DNA of 64,000 nucleotides from contig JAEYWP010000007.1 in the NCBI GenBank assembly GCA_023428905.1, positions 62,001 to 126,000 of the forward strand, written 5' to 3'. Shown here in pieces: positions 44,539 to 53,000 of this stretch; within the stretch, counting starts at the first letter, position 1, and every line of letters starts with the position of its first letter. The notes below the pieces were generated by a model. That model worked only from the letters and a program-made list of their open reading frames with translations. It was not told where the DNA came from and did no database searches. The translations under genes were made by a program, and so were the position numbers. This stretch comes from Verrucomicrobiota bacterium. Lineage in GTDB: Bacteria; Verrucomicrobiota; Verrucomicrobiia; Opitutales; Opitutaceae.

Positions 44539-45663
44539 ATGTCCGGTCCCGCACCGTCTCCTTTCGATAGCGTCGAAGCAGCCATTCAGGATATTGCCGA
44601 GGGCAAGCTGGTCATCGTCACGGACGATGAGGATCGCGAAAACGAGGGCGACCTTGTCATGGCGGGCATCAAGGCGACACCCCAGGCGGTCAACATGATG
44701 ATCCGTTACGGCAGCGGCATCGTCTGCGTGCCCATGCTCGAACCGCAGCTGCGACACCTCGGCCTCGGCCCGATGGTGGCGCGCAACCGCGAGTCGCAAC
44801 GGACGGATTTCACGGTTTCGGTGGACGCGGCTGACGGCATCTCCACCGGCATCAGCGCCTTCGACCGCACCCAGACCATCCTCCTCCTCGCCAACCCGGA
44901 GTCCCGCTCTGAACAGCTGGTGCAGCCGGGGCATGTATTTCCCCTCCGTGCCCGCTCGGGCGGCGTCCTGGAACGCGCAGGTCACACCGAGGCTGCGGTC
45001 GACCTCGCCATCCTCGCGGGCCTGCCCCCCTGCGGCGCGATTTGTGAACTGGTCAACGACGACGGCACGGTCCAGCGCCTGCCACAGCTGCTGGAATTCA
45101 AGCAGCGCTTTGGGTTGCGCATGATCTCCATCGCGCAGCTGATCGAATATCGCGCGAAGCGCGACCATCTGGTCGAGCAGGTCTGCACCCGGCCTTTCCC
45201 GTCGGAGTTTGGCGCCTTCACCGCCCACGTCTTTCGCAGCCGTCTCGACGGCCGCCACCACCTCGCCCTCACCCTCGGCAGCCTGGGCGGGGACCCCACC
45301 CTCGTGCGGGTGCACAGCGAAAACCTCCTCAGCGACGTGTTTCGCGGCAAGGGCATGACCAGCCAGCACGACCTGAATGCGTCCCTGTGCGCCGTGGCCC
45401 GAGCAGGGCGCGGCGTGGTGCTCTACATGGAACCGGCCAATGCCGGCGAGCTGTTGATCAAGCGCCTCACCGCCGCTCCCGGGGATGTGCCCGTGCCGAT
45501 GAGTTTCCGCGACTATGGCATCGGCGCGCAGATCCTCACTGCGCTCGGGCTCGCCAAGATACGGCTCCTCACCAACAACCCGCGCAAGGTGATCGGCCTG
45601 GATGGCTACGGCCTCGAGATCGTTGAACAGGTCCCGCTCACGGGCGAGGGGAGCACGAGCTAA
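44539..45663 (+). CDS. ribB: RibB (DHBP synthase) fused to a GTP-cyclohydrolase-II-like domain lacking zinc ligands (RibBX type)
   Basis: A 374-residue two-domain riboflavin protein. The N-terminal DHBP synthase domain (about 8-205) keeps its active site: EDRENEGDL (31-39), RSGGVL and the AGHTEAAVDL helix with His149. The C-terminal RibA-like domain (about 210-370) keeps RVHSE (257-261) and ends NNPRKVIGLDGYGLEIVE, but the GTP cyclohydrolase II zinc ligands are gone: the three Cys are replaced by Asn262, Met273 and Ser275. So RibB activity is likely, RibA activity is not, and a separate ribA must exist. ATG 44539 chosen; earlier in-frame codons are low-complexity. Confidence 0.9.
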   Translation: MSGPAPSPFDSVEAAIQDIAEGKLVIVTDDEDRENEGDLVMAGIKATPQAVNMMIRYGSGIVCVPMLEPQLRHLGLGPMVARNRESQRTDFTVSVDAADGISTGISAFDRTQTILLLANPESRSEQLVQPGHVFPLRARSGGVLERAGHTEAAVDLAILAGLPPCGAICELVNDDGTVQRLPQLLEFKQRFGLRMISIAQLIEYRAKRDHLVEQVCTRPFPSEFGAFTAHVFRSRLDGRHHLALTLGSLGGDPTLVRVHSENLLSDVFRGKGMTSQHDLNASLCAVARAGRGVVLYMEPANAGELLIKRLTAAPGDVPVPMSFRDYGIGAQILTALGLAKIRLLTNNPRKVIGLDGYGLEIVEQVPLTGEGSTS

Positions 45664-45725
45664 GCCGTTGCGGGGGAGCCCTCGCTGCGGGTGACGCGAG
45701 CCACTGGCTGGCCTTCGGACCGCGT

Positions 45726-45742
45726 CGGGGCGAAACGCCCCG
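45726..45742 (+). other. GC-rich hairpin upstream of ribH
   Basis: Perfect 7-bp stem CGGGGCG, loop AAA, CGCCCCG between the rib genes, with no T tract. It may slow transcription, stabilise a transcript end or simply be a palindromic repeat. Not an FMN riboswitch. Confidence 0.4.
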
Positions 45743-45841
45743 GGGCGACCCCGCTGCCGGTTGTCGGCATTGGGGTCATTTACGGTTTGCATGAGGCAGG
45801 GCCTCTGCTCCCAAATGCGCGTTCCTCCACAACCGACGCTC

Positions 45842-46315
45842 ATGAGCCTAGCCGCACCTGAACTGCTTAAACCCATCGATGGCAGCCGATTTGCCGTCGG
45901 GATCGTCGCCGCGCGCTACAACGCAGAGCTGGTGGATGCCCTGGTGCAGCAGGTGCAGGAGCAGCTCACCGCCTCCGGCGTGCAGGCGGACAACCTCCAC
46001 CTCGAGCGTGTGCCGGGTTCCAATGAACTGCCGATCGCGGCGCAGTTGCTCGCGGAGGTGCGTCGGGTCGATGTGCTGGTCGCGCTGGGTGTCCTGATCC
46101 GCGGCGATACCATCCACTATGAGCTGATTGCCGACGCCACCACCCAGGCGCTCCACCGGGTGGCGCTGGACGCTGGCATTCCCGTGATCAACGGCGTGGT
46201 GGTGGCCGAAACCCAGGCACAGGCCGAGGCCCGTTGCCGAGGCAAGATCAACCGGGGCGCGGAGTTCGCCCAGGCCGCCCTCGAGATGGCCGCCCTCAAA
46301 CGAAAGCTTTCCTAA
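45842..46315 (+). CDS. ribH: Lumazine synthase
   Basis: A 157-residue 6,7-dimethyl-8-ribityllumazine synthase that joins the DHBP made by RibB to the ribityl pyrimidine. The active site is in VPGSNELPIAAQL (58-70; GSNE replaces the usual GAxE) and GVLIRGDTIHYEL with catalytic His92; INGVVVAETQAQAEAR is typical. Starts at ATG 45842; ATG 45815 would add nine residues. It directly abuts nusB, with no bases between stop and start. Confidence 0.95.
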   Translation: MSLAAPELLKPIDGSRFAVGIVAARYNAELVDALVQQVQEQLTASGVQADNLHLERVPGSNELPIAAQLLAEVRRVDVLVALGVLIRGDTIHYELIADATTQALHRVALDAGIPVINGVVVAETQAQAEARCRGKINRGAEFAQAALEMAALKRKLS

Positions 46316-46762
46316 ATGAGCAAAGGACAGTTCGCCCAACGTCGAGACGGCCGTGTGGCCGCCCTGCAGTACCTGTTCTCGTGGAGTCTGAACTCCCCGG
46401 CGAACCTCATGGAGGATCTCCGCCTCTTCTTCGAGAACCAGGAGCATCCGCGTGAGCACTACGCCTTTGGCGAGGAGCTGATCCACGGCACCCTGCAAAA
46501 CGTCGCCGACATCGACGCGCGCATCAAGGGCCTTGCCCACAACTGGGAGTTTGAACGCATCGCCAAGATCGATTTGGCCATCCTGCGCCTCGCGATGTAC
46601 GAGATGATCTTCCGCAAGGACATCCCTCCCGTGGTGTCGATCAACGAGGCGATCGACCTGAGCAAACAGTTTTCCAACACCGATGCGAAGCGCTTCATCA
46701 ACGGCATTCTCGACCGGTTGAAGGACCAGCTGGGCCGCGACGCCCGCAAGGTGGAGGGCTGA
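46316..46762 (+). CDS. nusB: Transcription antitermination protein NusB
   Basis: A 148-residue helical protein that binds the boxA of rRNA operons with NusE. AALQYLFSW near the N-terminus, LAILRLAMYEM and INEAIDLSKQFSNTDAKRFINGILD are the family motifs. It starts immediately after the ribH stop (TAAATG), a common ribH-nusB order. Confidence 0.95.
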   Translation: MSKGQFAQRRDGRVAALQYLFSWSLNSPANLMEDLRLFFENQEHPREHYAFGEELIHGTLQNVADIDARIKGLAHNWEFERIAKIDLAILRLAMYEMIFRKDIPPVVSINEAIDLSKQFSNTDAKRFINGILDRLKDQLGRDARKVEG

Positions 46763-46777
46763 GTCGGGGCGCACCGC

Positions 46778-47707
46778 ATGCTCGGCTTTTTCAAGAAGTT
46801 CAAGGACGGGTTCTCCAAGACGGTCTCGACGATCGCGTCGAAGACGGCGGCGCTCTTTGGGCAGAAACCGATCGATGCCTCCTCGCTCGAGACCCTGGAG
46901 GAGGCGCTGTACTCCGCGGATTTCGGAGTGGAGACCACCGAGGAGATCCTCGAGGAGATCAAGCGAGCCTATAAAAAGGACAAATCCCTCCGCGGCCAGG
47001 AAGCGGCTGCCATCGGGGCCTCCGTGCTGAAACGTGTCCTCGAGGGTGCGGAAGGGGTGCTCGACCGCGCCGGTACGCCTGACGGCAATCCAGTGGTGAT
47101 CGCGATGATCGGTGTGAACGGTTCGGGCAAGACGACGACCTCGGCCAAACTGGCCTGGCGCCTGAAGGAGGAGGGCCACGGCGTCCTCCTCGCGGCCTGC
47201 GACACGTTCCGCGCCGCCGCCGTCGAGCAGCTCAAGACCTGGTCGGAGCGCCTGGAGCTGGAAATCGTGGCGAGCCACACCGGCGCCGATGCCGCCGCGG
47301 TTGCTTTTGACGCCTGGCAGGCGGCCAAGGCGCGCGAGCATGCGTATTTAATCGTGGATACGGCGGGCCGGCTCCACACCAAGAGCAATCTCCTGGAGGA
47401 ACTGGCCAAGATCCGCCGCGTTCTCCAAAAGAACGATGCCACCGCCCCGCAGCACCGCTGGCTCGTGGTCGACGGAAGCCTCGGCTCCAACTCGATCGAA
47501 CAGGCCCGGGTGTTTCACCAGACCTTCGGACTGACCGGCCTGGTCGTGACCAAGCTCGACGGCACCAGCCGCGGCGGCGCCCTGGTCGGCATCTACCGCC
47601 AGCTCAAGCTGCCGATCTTCTTCCTTGGCCTCGGCGAGAAGGCGGAGGACCTCCAGCCCTTTTCCGTCGACAGCTACACCAAGGCGGTCTTCGGCCTGGA
47701 GGATTAG
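46778..47707 (+). CDS. ftsY: Signal recognition particle receptor FtsY
   Basis: The membrane-associated SRP GTPase (309 residues) that targets ribosomes to the translocon. NG domain: P-loop GVNGSGKT (112-119), CDTFRAAAVEQL, DTAGR (194-198) and TKLDG (258-262). A short basic N-terminus (FFKKFKDGFSK) replaces the long acidic A domain of E. coli and likely binds the membrane. The usual DAxxGQNA motif reads VVDGSLGSNSI (231-240), with Ser in place of Gln. Confidence 0.95.
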   Translation: MLGFFKKFKDGFSKTVSTIASKTAALFGQKPIDASSLETLEEALYSADFGVETTEEILEEIKRAYKKDKSLRGQEAAAIGASVLKRVLEGAEGVLDRAGTPDGNPVVIAMIGVNGSGKTTTSAKLAWRLKEEGHGVLLAACDTFRAAAVEQLKTWSERLELEIVASHTGADAAAVAFDAWQAAKAREHAYLIVDTAGRLHTKSNLLEELAKIRRVLQKNDATAPQHRWLVVDGSLGSNSIEQARVFHQTFGLTGLVVTKLDGTSRGGALVGIYRQLKLPIFFLGLGEKAEDLQPFSVDSYTKAVFGLED

Positions 47708-47712
47708 CCGCC

Positions 47713-48714
47713 TCAGGCGGCCCGGCTCCACGCGCGGGCGGCGCGGGCCCGGGCGAGCGCACGGCGATGGACCGCGGGGTCCACGTTGCGTCCGCAAAGG
47801 GGGAGAACCACACGCCGGCCGCGGAGGTGCTCCAGCTTTCCCGTGAGACACGCCGCCAACGCGGTCGCGCCCGCACCCTCCACCACCGTGCCGTCTTCCT
47901 CCGCCAGGAGGAGCATCGCCTCGGCGATCTCGTCCTCGGTCACCGTCACCACCCGATCGACGCGTCCTTGGGCGAGCGCAAAGGTCTGGCGCCCGACCCG
48001 CGCGACGGCCAGCCCGTCCGCCAGCGTGGGAGACACGGGCACGTTGACGGGTCGCCCCTCCGCCGCCGCGACCGCGAAGCAGGGCGCGTGCGCCGGCTCC
48101 ACCGCGATGACTTCGACCTCCGGGCGGAGCGCGCGGACCGCCGAGAGCACCCCGGCGAGCAGCCCGCCTCCACCGACCGGGACCACAAGCGCGTCGAGGT
48201 CGGGCACCTGCGCGAGGACCTCCAGGGCAAGCGTCCCCTGGCCGGCAATAACCGCGAGGTCGTCAAAGGGATGGACGTAGGTCAGGTCATGGGCCTGGGA
48301 AAACGCGAGGGCATGCGCGGCGGCCTCATCGAAACGGTGACCGTGCAGGAGCACGTGTGCGCCGAGCTCCCGGCAGCGATCCACTTTCACCGCAGGCGCG
48401 GTGCACGGCATCACCACCCAGACGGGGACCCCGAGCAGGCCGCCGTGGCGGGCCAGGCCGAGGGCGTGGTTGCCCGCGGAGGCAGCAATCACGCCGCGCC
48501 GCCGTTTTTCGTCCGAGAGGCAGAGCAGGGCATTGCGCGCCCCCCGCTCCTTGAAGGAGCCGGTCAGTTGCTCGATCTCCCGCTTGCAATAAATCTCCAT
48601 CCCGAGGCGTTCGCAGAGCGGCGCGGAGCGCGCACACGAGGTCAGGCGCACGCCACCGGTCAGGCGCGTCTGGGCCTGGCGGAGGGAGTCGAGGGTGAGC
48701 GGGGAGGTGTTCAT
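47713..48714 (-). CDS. Threonine dehydratase (IlvA/TdcB family, without regulatory domain)
   Basis: A 333-residue PLP enzyme of fold type II, converting threonine to 2-oxobutanoate, or serine to pyruvate. Lys55 in GSFKERGA binds PLP, SAGNHA (79-84) holds the phosphate loop and VPVGGGGLLAG the glycine loop. There is no C-terminal ACT regulatory domain, so feedback inhibition by isoleucine through ACT is missing. Its leader region looks like an attenuator sensing Ile charging, which supports a biosynthetic (IlvA) role. The ATG lacks a Shine-Dalgarno sequence because it starts 4 nt after the terminator's U-tract. Confidence 0.87.
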   Translation of the reverse strand: MNTSPLTLDSLRQAQTRLTGGVRLTSCARSAPLCERLGMEIYCKREIEQLTGSFKERGARNALLCLSDEKRRRGVIAASAGNHALGLARHGGLLGVPVWVVMPCTAPAVKVDRCRELGAHVLLHGHRFDEAAAHALAFSQAHDLTYVHPFDDLAVIAGQGTLALEVLAQVPDLDALVVPVGGGGLLAGVLSAVRALRPEVEVIAVEPAHAPCFAVAAAEGRPVNVPVSPTLADGLAVARVGRQTFALAQGRVDRVVTVTEDEIAEAMLLLAEEDGTVVEGAGATALAACLTGKLEHLRGRRVVLPLCGRNVDPAVHRRALARARAARAWSRAA

Positions 48715-48718
48715 GTGG

Positions 48719-48755
48719 AAAAACAAAAAGCCCCGGGCGGTCAGGCCCGGGGCTT
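48719..48755 (-). terminator. Attenuator terminator upstream of the threonine dehydratase gene
   Basis: On the minus strand: AAGCCCCGGG (48755-48746), 8-nt loop CCTGACCG, CCCGGGGCTT (48737-48728), then U-rich CTTTTTGTTTTT. Ten base pairs, perfect. It lies between a leader ORF and the gene it would control, not after a gene. The plus strand has no T tract at the other side, so the hairpin works only toward the dehydratase. Confidence 0.85.
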
Positions 48756-48781
48756 CGGTAAAGGTCGTGGTGTCGATGCGA

Positions 48782-48871
48782 CTAAACGACGTCTCCGTGC
48801 CCGGGCCGGCGGCGAATGCTAATCATCATGCCGATGATCAGGGCGCGGGCGTTGTGGGCGAGGGTCGTCAT
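48782..48871 (-). CDS. Leader peptide ORF upstream of the threonine dehydratase gene (29 aa)
   Basis: ATG start with 29 codons: MTTLAHNARA then LIIGMMISI, then RRRPGHGDVV and TAG. Four Ile codons (two tandem ATC, two ATT) occur in eight positions. The codons for Arg-Pro-Gly (48808-48800) contain GGCCCGGG, the reverse complement of CCCGGGCC in the 5' arm of the terminator, so the two can pair over 8 bp to form an antiterminator. When Ile-tRNA is scarce the ribosome would stall at the Ile codons and leave that segment free. Untested, but the layout is that of classical attenuation. Confidence 0.7.
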   Translation of the reverse strand: MTTLAHNARALIIGMMISIRRRPGHGDVV

Positions 48872-48929
48872 GTGCGGTGGAGGCGTGAACCCAAACAGGA
48901 GTGGGGTGCAGTGGCAAGTCCGCGCAGCG

Positions 48930-51032
48930 CTACCACCGGAGCTGGACCCCCGCCGTCACGCTCCGTCCGGGCAGAGGAGCAATGTCCTTTAGGAAGGACA
49001 CGTGGTTGCGGGCCGTCTCGTCCGAGAGGTTCTCCCCCCGGACGAAAAGCCGGACTTCTGCCCGTCCCGCCCGGAAGCTGTAGCCGCCGTGCGCATTCCA
49101 CCAGACGTAGCCCGGGGTGGGCGTTTCGTCGGGCGCGAGATGCCGCGCCCGTTCGACCCCGAGGAGCGACACCCCGGCGTGAAAGCCACCACTACGGTAT
49201 TCGACCCCCACCGAACCGCGGCGTGGCGTGATGCGAGGCAGGGAAGGACCGCCATCCCGTTGCCGGGCCCGAACGAGATCGCCGGTGAGGCGCAGGTCTA
49301 GGGTGTGTCGGGTTGACGCATGCAGGTGCACGATGGTCTCCAGTTCCAAGCCACTGAAGCGGGTGTCGCGCTGGACATGGCGGTGCACCGGCAGGCCGTG
49401 CTCCGCGTCCTCCTCCCCGGTCGCCTCGGGGAAGATGTATCCGTCGAACTGATGCGTGAACACGGTCAACTCGCCCGTCACCCGCCCCGCCCGGCGGCGC
49501 AGGACCGCCTCCGCGGACAGCGAACGCTCGTTGCGCAGCCCGGCATCTCCGATCTCATAGGTGCCGGTGCCGGCATGCGGGCCGTCGGCAAAACGCTCCT
49601 GCACGTTCGGAGCGCGCTCATTGCGGGCCAGGGTGCCGGCGAGCGACCAGACGGGGCTGATCTCCCAGATCGCGCCGCCCGAGACACTGAAGGCGTTGTC
49701 GCGAACACGCGTGCCCGCGGCGTCATCGACCTGGACATTCCGTCGGTCAAGCCGCGCGCCCGCCTGGTAGGTCAGGCTTCCTGCACCCAGCTCCTGAAAC
49801 GTGAAAAGACCGAGGTCGCGTGTGGTCGACGAGGGCAAAAACGCTTCCTCCCCGGCGGCGGCGAACCGGCTGCGCCCCAGCTGCGCACCCACCGCGCCCT
49901 CCCAGGAGCCGCGGCGTTCCTGCACCAGTTCGAGGCGGCTGTCGTACCCGCGGTTTTGGAACGTTGTCCCGATCTCGTCACCTTCGAGCTCCAAGTGGCG
50001 GTACCGGACCAGCCCGACCTTCAGCTTGGCCTTGGCAAAGCCGGGCAGGGGGTCGGTGAGTTCGCCCTGCAGGTCGACCCGACGCTGCCGCAGGTCGATG
50101 CGCACACCCTCTTCACCCTCGGGGTTGTCGCCGTCGCCGTGGTCGTCTTCCGCGCCGTCTGTGTGCTCGTCGTGCTCCTCGCCATGGGCGTGGGCGCCCG
50201 GGGGAATGCCATACAGCGTGTTGTGCCCGCTGTAGGACAGCCCCACGAAGCCGCGTCCGCCCGCGTAGCTGAGCCCGGCGGCGCCGCCGTCCGTCCGCGT
50301 GGCGCTGTTGGGCAAAAAGCCGTGCGCGAAATCGAGCGGCTCCCCGTGCTCCAGGCGCTCCTCCATCGCTTCCGCCAGCATCCGACTGCTGAAGGCGTGG
50401 CTGGGGATTTCCACATCCTCCGTTTCACGGGAGTAGCCATCGAGATGCCACGACACCGCCCCCACCGCGCCCTCGAGGACGGCGGCATTCGACCAGCCGT
50501 CATCAGCGGTTCCGAGACGCGACTCGACGCGCGCACTGAACGGGGCGTCGAGGGTCCGGTGGTGTATCCGGTGATCCAGCACGTTGACCACGCCGCCGAT
50601 GGCATTGCCGCCATAGAGCAGCGCCGCCGGGCCGCGGATGACCTCCACCCGCTCGACCAGGAGCGGATCGATCGCAACCGCATGGTCGGGGCTGATCACG
50701 GAGGCGTCGACCGTGTCGAGGCTGTTGCTCAGGACCCGGATGCGGTCGCCCTCGAGGCCGCGAATGACGGGGCGGCTGGCCCCCGGACCAAAACCAGTCG
50801 CGCTGATGCCCGGGAGCGTGCCCAGCGTATCGCCGAGCGTGTGTTGAAGGCTGAGGGAAAGGGCTTCGCCGGCGAGCACGGAGGTGGCCGCGGCGAGGCG
50901 TGCCTGGTCTCGCTCAAAGGGAGCGGCAGAGACCACGACATTTTCGAGAACGACGGCCTCGTGGGACGCGTCGGAATGGGCGCTCGCCGTCAAGGCGAGC
51001 GGAAGGGAGAGAAAAAGGGAGGATGCTTTCAT
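48930..51032 (-). CDS. TonB-dependent outer-membrane receptor with His/Asp-rich loop (ZnuD-like)
   Basis: A 700-residue receptor with a signal peptide (1-18), plug domain (about 45-155, VIRGLEGDRIRVL and VEVIRGPAALLYGGNAIGGVVN), then a 22-stranded barrel. A surface loop at 279-308 is His/Asp/Glu-rich (HAHGEEHDEHTDG and DDHGDGD), the type of metal-binding loop found in zinc receptors such as ZnuD. It ends in Trp (SVTAGVQLRW), as outer-membrane barrels do. No TonB/ExbBD genes are in the window. It is last in an operon-like series with two His-rich exported proteins. Confidence 0.9.
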   Translation of the reverse strand: MKASSLFLSLPLALTASAHSDASHEAVVLENVVVSAAPFERDQARLAAATSVLAGEALSLSLQHTLGDTLGTLPGISATGFGPGASRPVIRGLEGDRIRVLSNSLDTVDASVISPDHAVAIDPLLVERVEVIRGPAALLYGGNAIGGVVNVLDHRIHHRTLDAPFSARVESRLGTADDGWSNAAVLEGAVGAVSWHLDGYSRETEDVEIPSHAFSSRMLAEAMEERLEHGEPLDFAHGFLPNSATRTDGGAAGLSYAGGRGFVGLSYSGHNTLYGIPPGAHAHGEEHDEHTDGAEDDHGDGDNPEGEEGVRIDLRQRRVDLQGELTDPLPGFAKAKLKVGLVRYRHLELEGDEIGTTFQNRGYDSRLELVQERRGSWEGAVGAQLGRSRFAAAGEEAFLPSSTTRDLGLFTFQELGAGSLTYQAGARLDRRNVQVDDAAGTRVRDNAFSVSGGAIWEISPVWSLAGTLARNERAPNVQERFADGPHAGTGTYEIGDAGLRNERSLSAEAVLRRRAGRVTGELTVFTHQFDGYIFPEATGEEDAEHGLPVHRHVQRDTRFSGLELETIVHLHASTRHTLDLRLTGDLVRARQRDGGPSLPRITPRRGSVGVEYRSGGFHAGVSLLGVERARHLAPDETPTPGYVWWNAHGGYSFRAGRAEVRLFVRGENLSDETARNHVSFLKDIAPLPGRSVTAGVQLRW

Positions 51033-51155
51033 GTGGTTTGAGCCGCGGGCCGCGATGGACGCATGCGGACGCCGCGAAGCAGGGCGCGGGCAGGTATCCC
51101 CTGCGGACGCGCGGGTTGGGGCCCGCCCCTCGGGCGGGTTTACGTCGGTCGGCGC

Positions 51156-51479
51156 CTAAGCGCGCGGCGGCGCCCGGCCCGGCGGCCGCAGGCGCGCGGG
51201 CTGCTCCAGCTGCAGGCTCGGTGTGGTCAGCGCCGCGACTGCGTTTACCCTCTCCCGCGGGGCCAGGCAGGGCTGCTCGGTGGAGACCGGCTCGATGCCG
51301 CCGGCATAAAGTACAACGGCACATCCGTGGCTGGCCTCGTGTGCGTCGTGATGGACGTGCGCATGCAGGTCCGGGCGCAGCGAGAGCACTCCCAGCACCA
51401 CGACCGCGAACGCGCACGCTTGCGCGATCGCCGCGCGCGTGTGTGTCGCCCAAGGGCGGAGGTGGAAGTGCGAAAACAT
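51156..51479 (-). CDS. Small His-rich exported or membrane protein (107 aa)
   Basis: A 107-residue protein with a hydrophobic segment at about 16-34 (signal anchor) followed by HAHVHHDAHEASHGC (39-53), dense in His. The rest is Arg/Pro-rich with one Cys at 71. I do not recognise a domain. Its position just upstream of the His-loop receptor and downstream of the His-rich BNR protein suggests a periplasmic metal-binding role (inference). Confidence 0.7.
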   Translation of the reverse strand: MFSHFHLRPWATHTRAAIAQACAFAVVVLGVLSLRPDLHAHVHHDAHEASHGCAVVLYAGGIEPVSTEQPCLAPRERVNAVAALTTPSLQLEQPARLRPPGRAPPRA

Positions 51480-51511
51480 CGGTGAGATCGGCGCGTATTA
51501 TGCCGAAGCCG

Positions 51512-52885
51512 TCAAGGGCGGGGTGCCGCCGCTCCCCGAGCATCTGGGGTGCGGGCGCCAGCCGGCGGGCAAGTGGCGCACGGGCTCCCCGTGGGTTGCG
51601 GCGCCTGGGCCGTCACCAGACGCGTCACGACCAGAGGCATACCGGTCTCGTCCGAAACGTACGCAACCAACAGACGATGCCCTCCGCCGGGCACCTCATC
51701 GAGCAGACAAAGCCGCGGGATGCTGCGGCGGGACGACGCCGGGAGCGTGGCCAGGCGCACGGGCACGCTGCGGGTGCCGTCGGGGCTGAGCCGCCGGAGC
51801 TGCAGGTAGAGTTGATCCGAGCCGGGGGCACGCTCCATCCAGCTGACGTATCCAGTGCCATCGCGGGTCATGGCCGTGCCGACCTGCCCGACGGGGGCGC
51901 CATCGTCGACCGGAGCCGCGACCAGGAAGGGTTCGCCGGCGTTTGTGGAGGTCGACACGTAGACCGCGGGCTGCCCCTTGGCGCCCGAGAACCACGCCAC
52001 AATCGTGTGGTTGCCGTGACGAGCCATCGACGGCCCGTTCACCGGGCATCCCCGGATCTCCCACTCCTCGTGGCTGAGGCGTACGGGTTTTTCCCACGCG
52101 CCGTTGCGCCACCGCGCAGTGGCGTGGTCGCGGATTTCCGCATCGGACCGGTCGCGGTAGGCAGCGAGCGCGGTGCCGTCGTCGAAGGTCACCAGCGAGA
52201 CCGGGCAGCAGTCACACACCCGCGGGTCCACCCGCAGTTCGTCATCCCCGGTGAAAAGGCGCCTGGCGTAGAGTTGCTGGCTGCCGGTGTCGGCTTCGGT
52301 CTCTGCATGACCTTTGTGTCCATGACCATGGCCGGTGACCGGCTTGGCGCGTCCGTCCAGCCAGGCAGCGAGAACGTCTCCATTCGGCAGGACGGTGAGC
52401 GCGGCAAAATCCTGGTAATGGCTGTGAACCGCGAGGCGCTCCGGCGCACTCCAGCTCGCGCCCTGGTCCAGCGTTCGGCTGACCCATCCGATCGTGGAGG
52501 CACCAGGCTCTCCACTGCTCGCCGTGTACCAGAGGGCAGCCGCCTCGCCCGCGCCACCGAGGGCGATGGTCGCTGTGTTGTACGGATTTGTCACCACACC
52601 CTCGCCGCTGAAGACGGTGACCCGTTGTTTCCAGCGGAGCGCCTCCCCGTCGAGGAAGGCGGCGCGCACTGCCGGCCGGTCAGGGTTCGCGAGATCGTAC
52701 CAGATGGCGGCGATTTGTCCCTGCGCGGAGCGGGCCAGCTGGACCCCCATCGCCCGCGGCTCGGCTGGTGAGGCCACGAGGGTCTGTTCCACCACCAGGA
52801 CGGGCGACGTGGCGGCCTGGAGCGCGGACGCCACGACCGTAACACCGATCGCGACGAGGAAAAAACGCAGGAGAAGGGGACGCAC
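51512..52885 (-). CDS. Secreted sialidase/BNR-like beta-propeller with metal-binding motifs
   Basis: A 457-residue exported protein, GTG start, signal peptide about 1-24 (ending ALQA). It has BNR-type repeats: Asp-box-like DQGASWS (140-146) and repeated GxxWYTASSG and GTALAAYRDRSD units, as in sialidase-like propellers without an assured enzyme activity. Two possible metal sites are HGHGHKGH (186-193) and VCDCCP (223-228). First of three same-strand genes with the small His-rich protein and the receptor, and divergent from a COG0523 GTPase. The start was chosen at the codon immediately before the signal peptide; the longer frame is not plausible. Confidence 0.75.
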   Translation of the reverse strand: MRPLLLRFFLVAIGVTVVASALQAATSPVLVVEQTLVASPAEPRAMGVQLARSAQGQIAAIWYDLANPDRPAVRAAFLDGEALRWKQRVTVFSGEGVVTNPYNTATIALGGAGEAAALWYTASSGEPGASTIGWVSRTLDQGASWSAPERLAVHSHYQDFAALTVLPNGDVLAAWLDGRAKPVTGHGHGHKGHAETEADTGSQQLYARRLFTGDDELRVDPRVCDCCPVSLVTFDDGTALAAYRDRSDAEIRDHATARWRNGAWEKPVRLSHEEWEIRGCPVNGPSMARHGNHTIVAWFSGAKGQPAVYVSTSTNAGEPFLVAAPVDDGAPVGQVGTAMTRDGTGYVSWMERAPGSDQLYLQLRRLSPDGTRSVPVRLATLPASSRRSIPRLCLLDEVPGGGHRLLVAYVSDETGMPLVVTRLVTAQAPQPTGSPCATCPPAGARTPDARGAAAPRP

Positions 52886-53000
52886 GGCCGCGGACCCTAG
52901 GCCCCGGCCAAGACAGCGCCAAGCTCGCGTGTGAGCCGGGTCGCGTGTCGCACCCCGGGGCTTGCCGGACCCGTCTCGCGTGTGTCCCTTGGGCGCTGTG

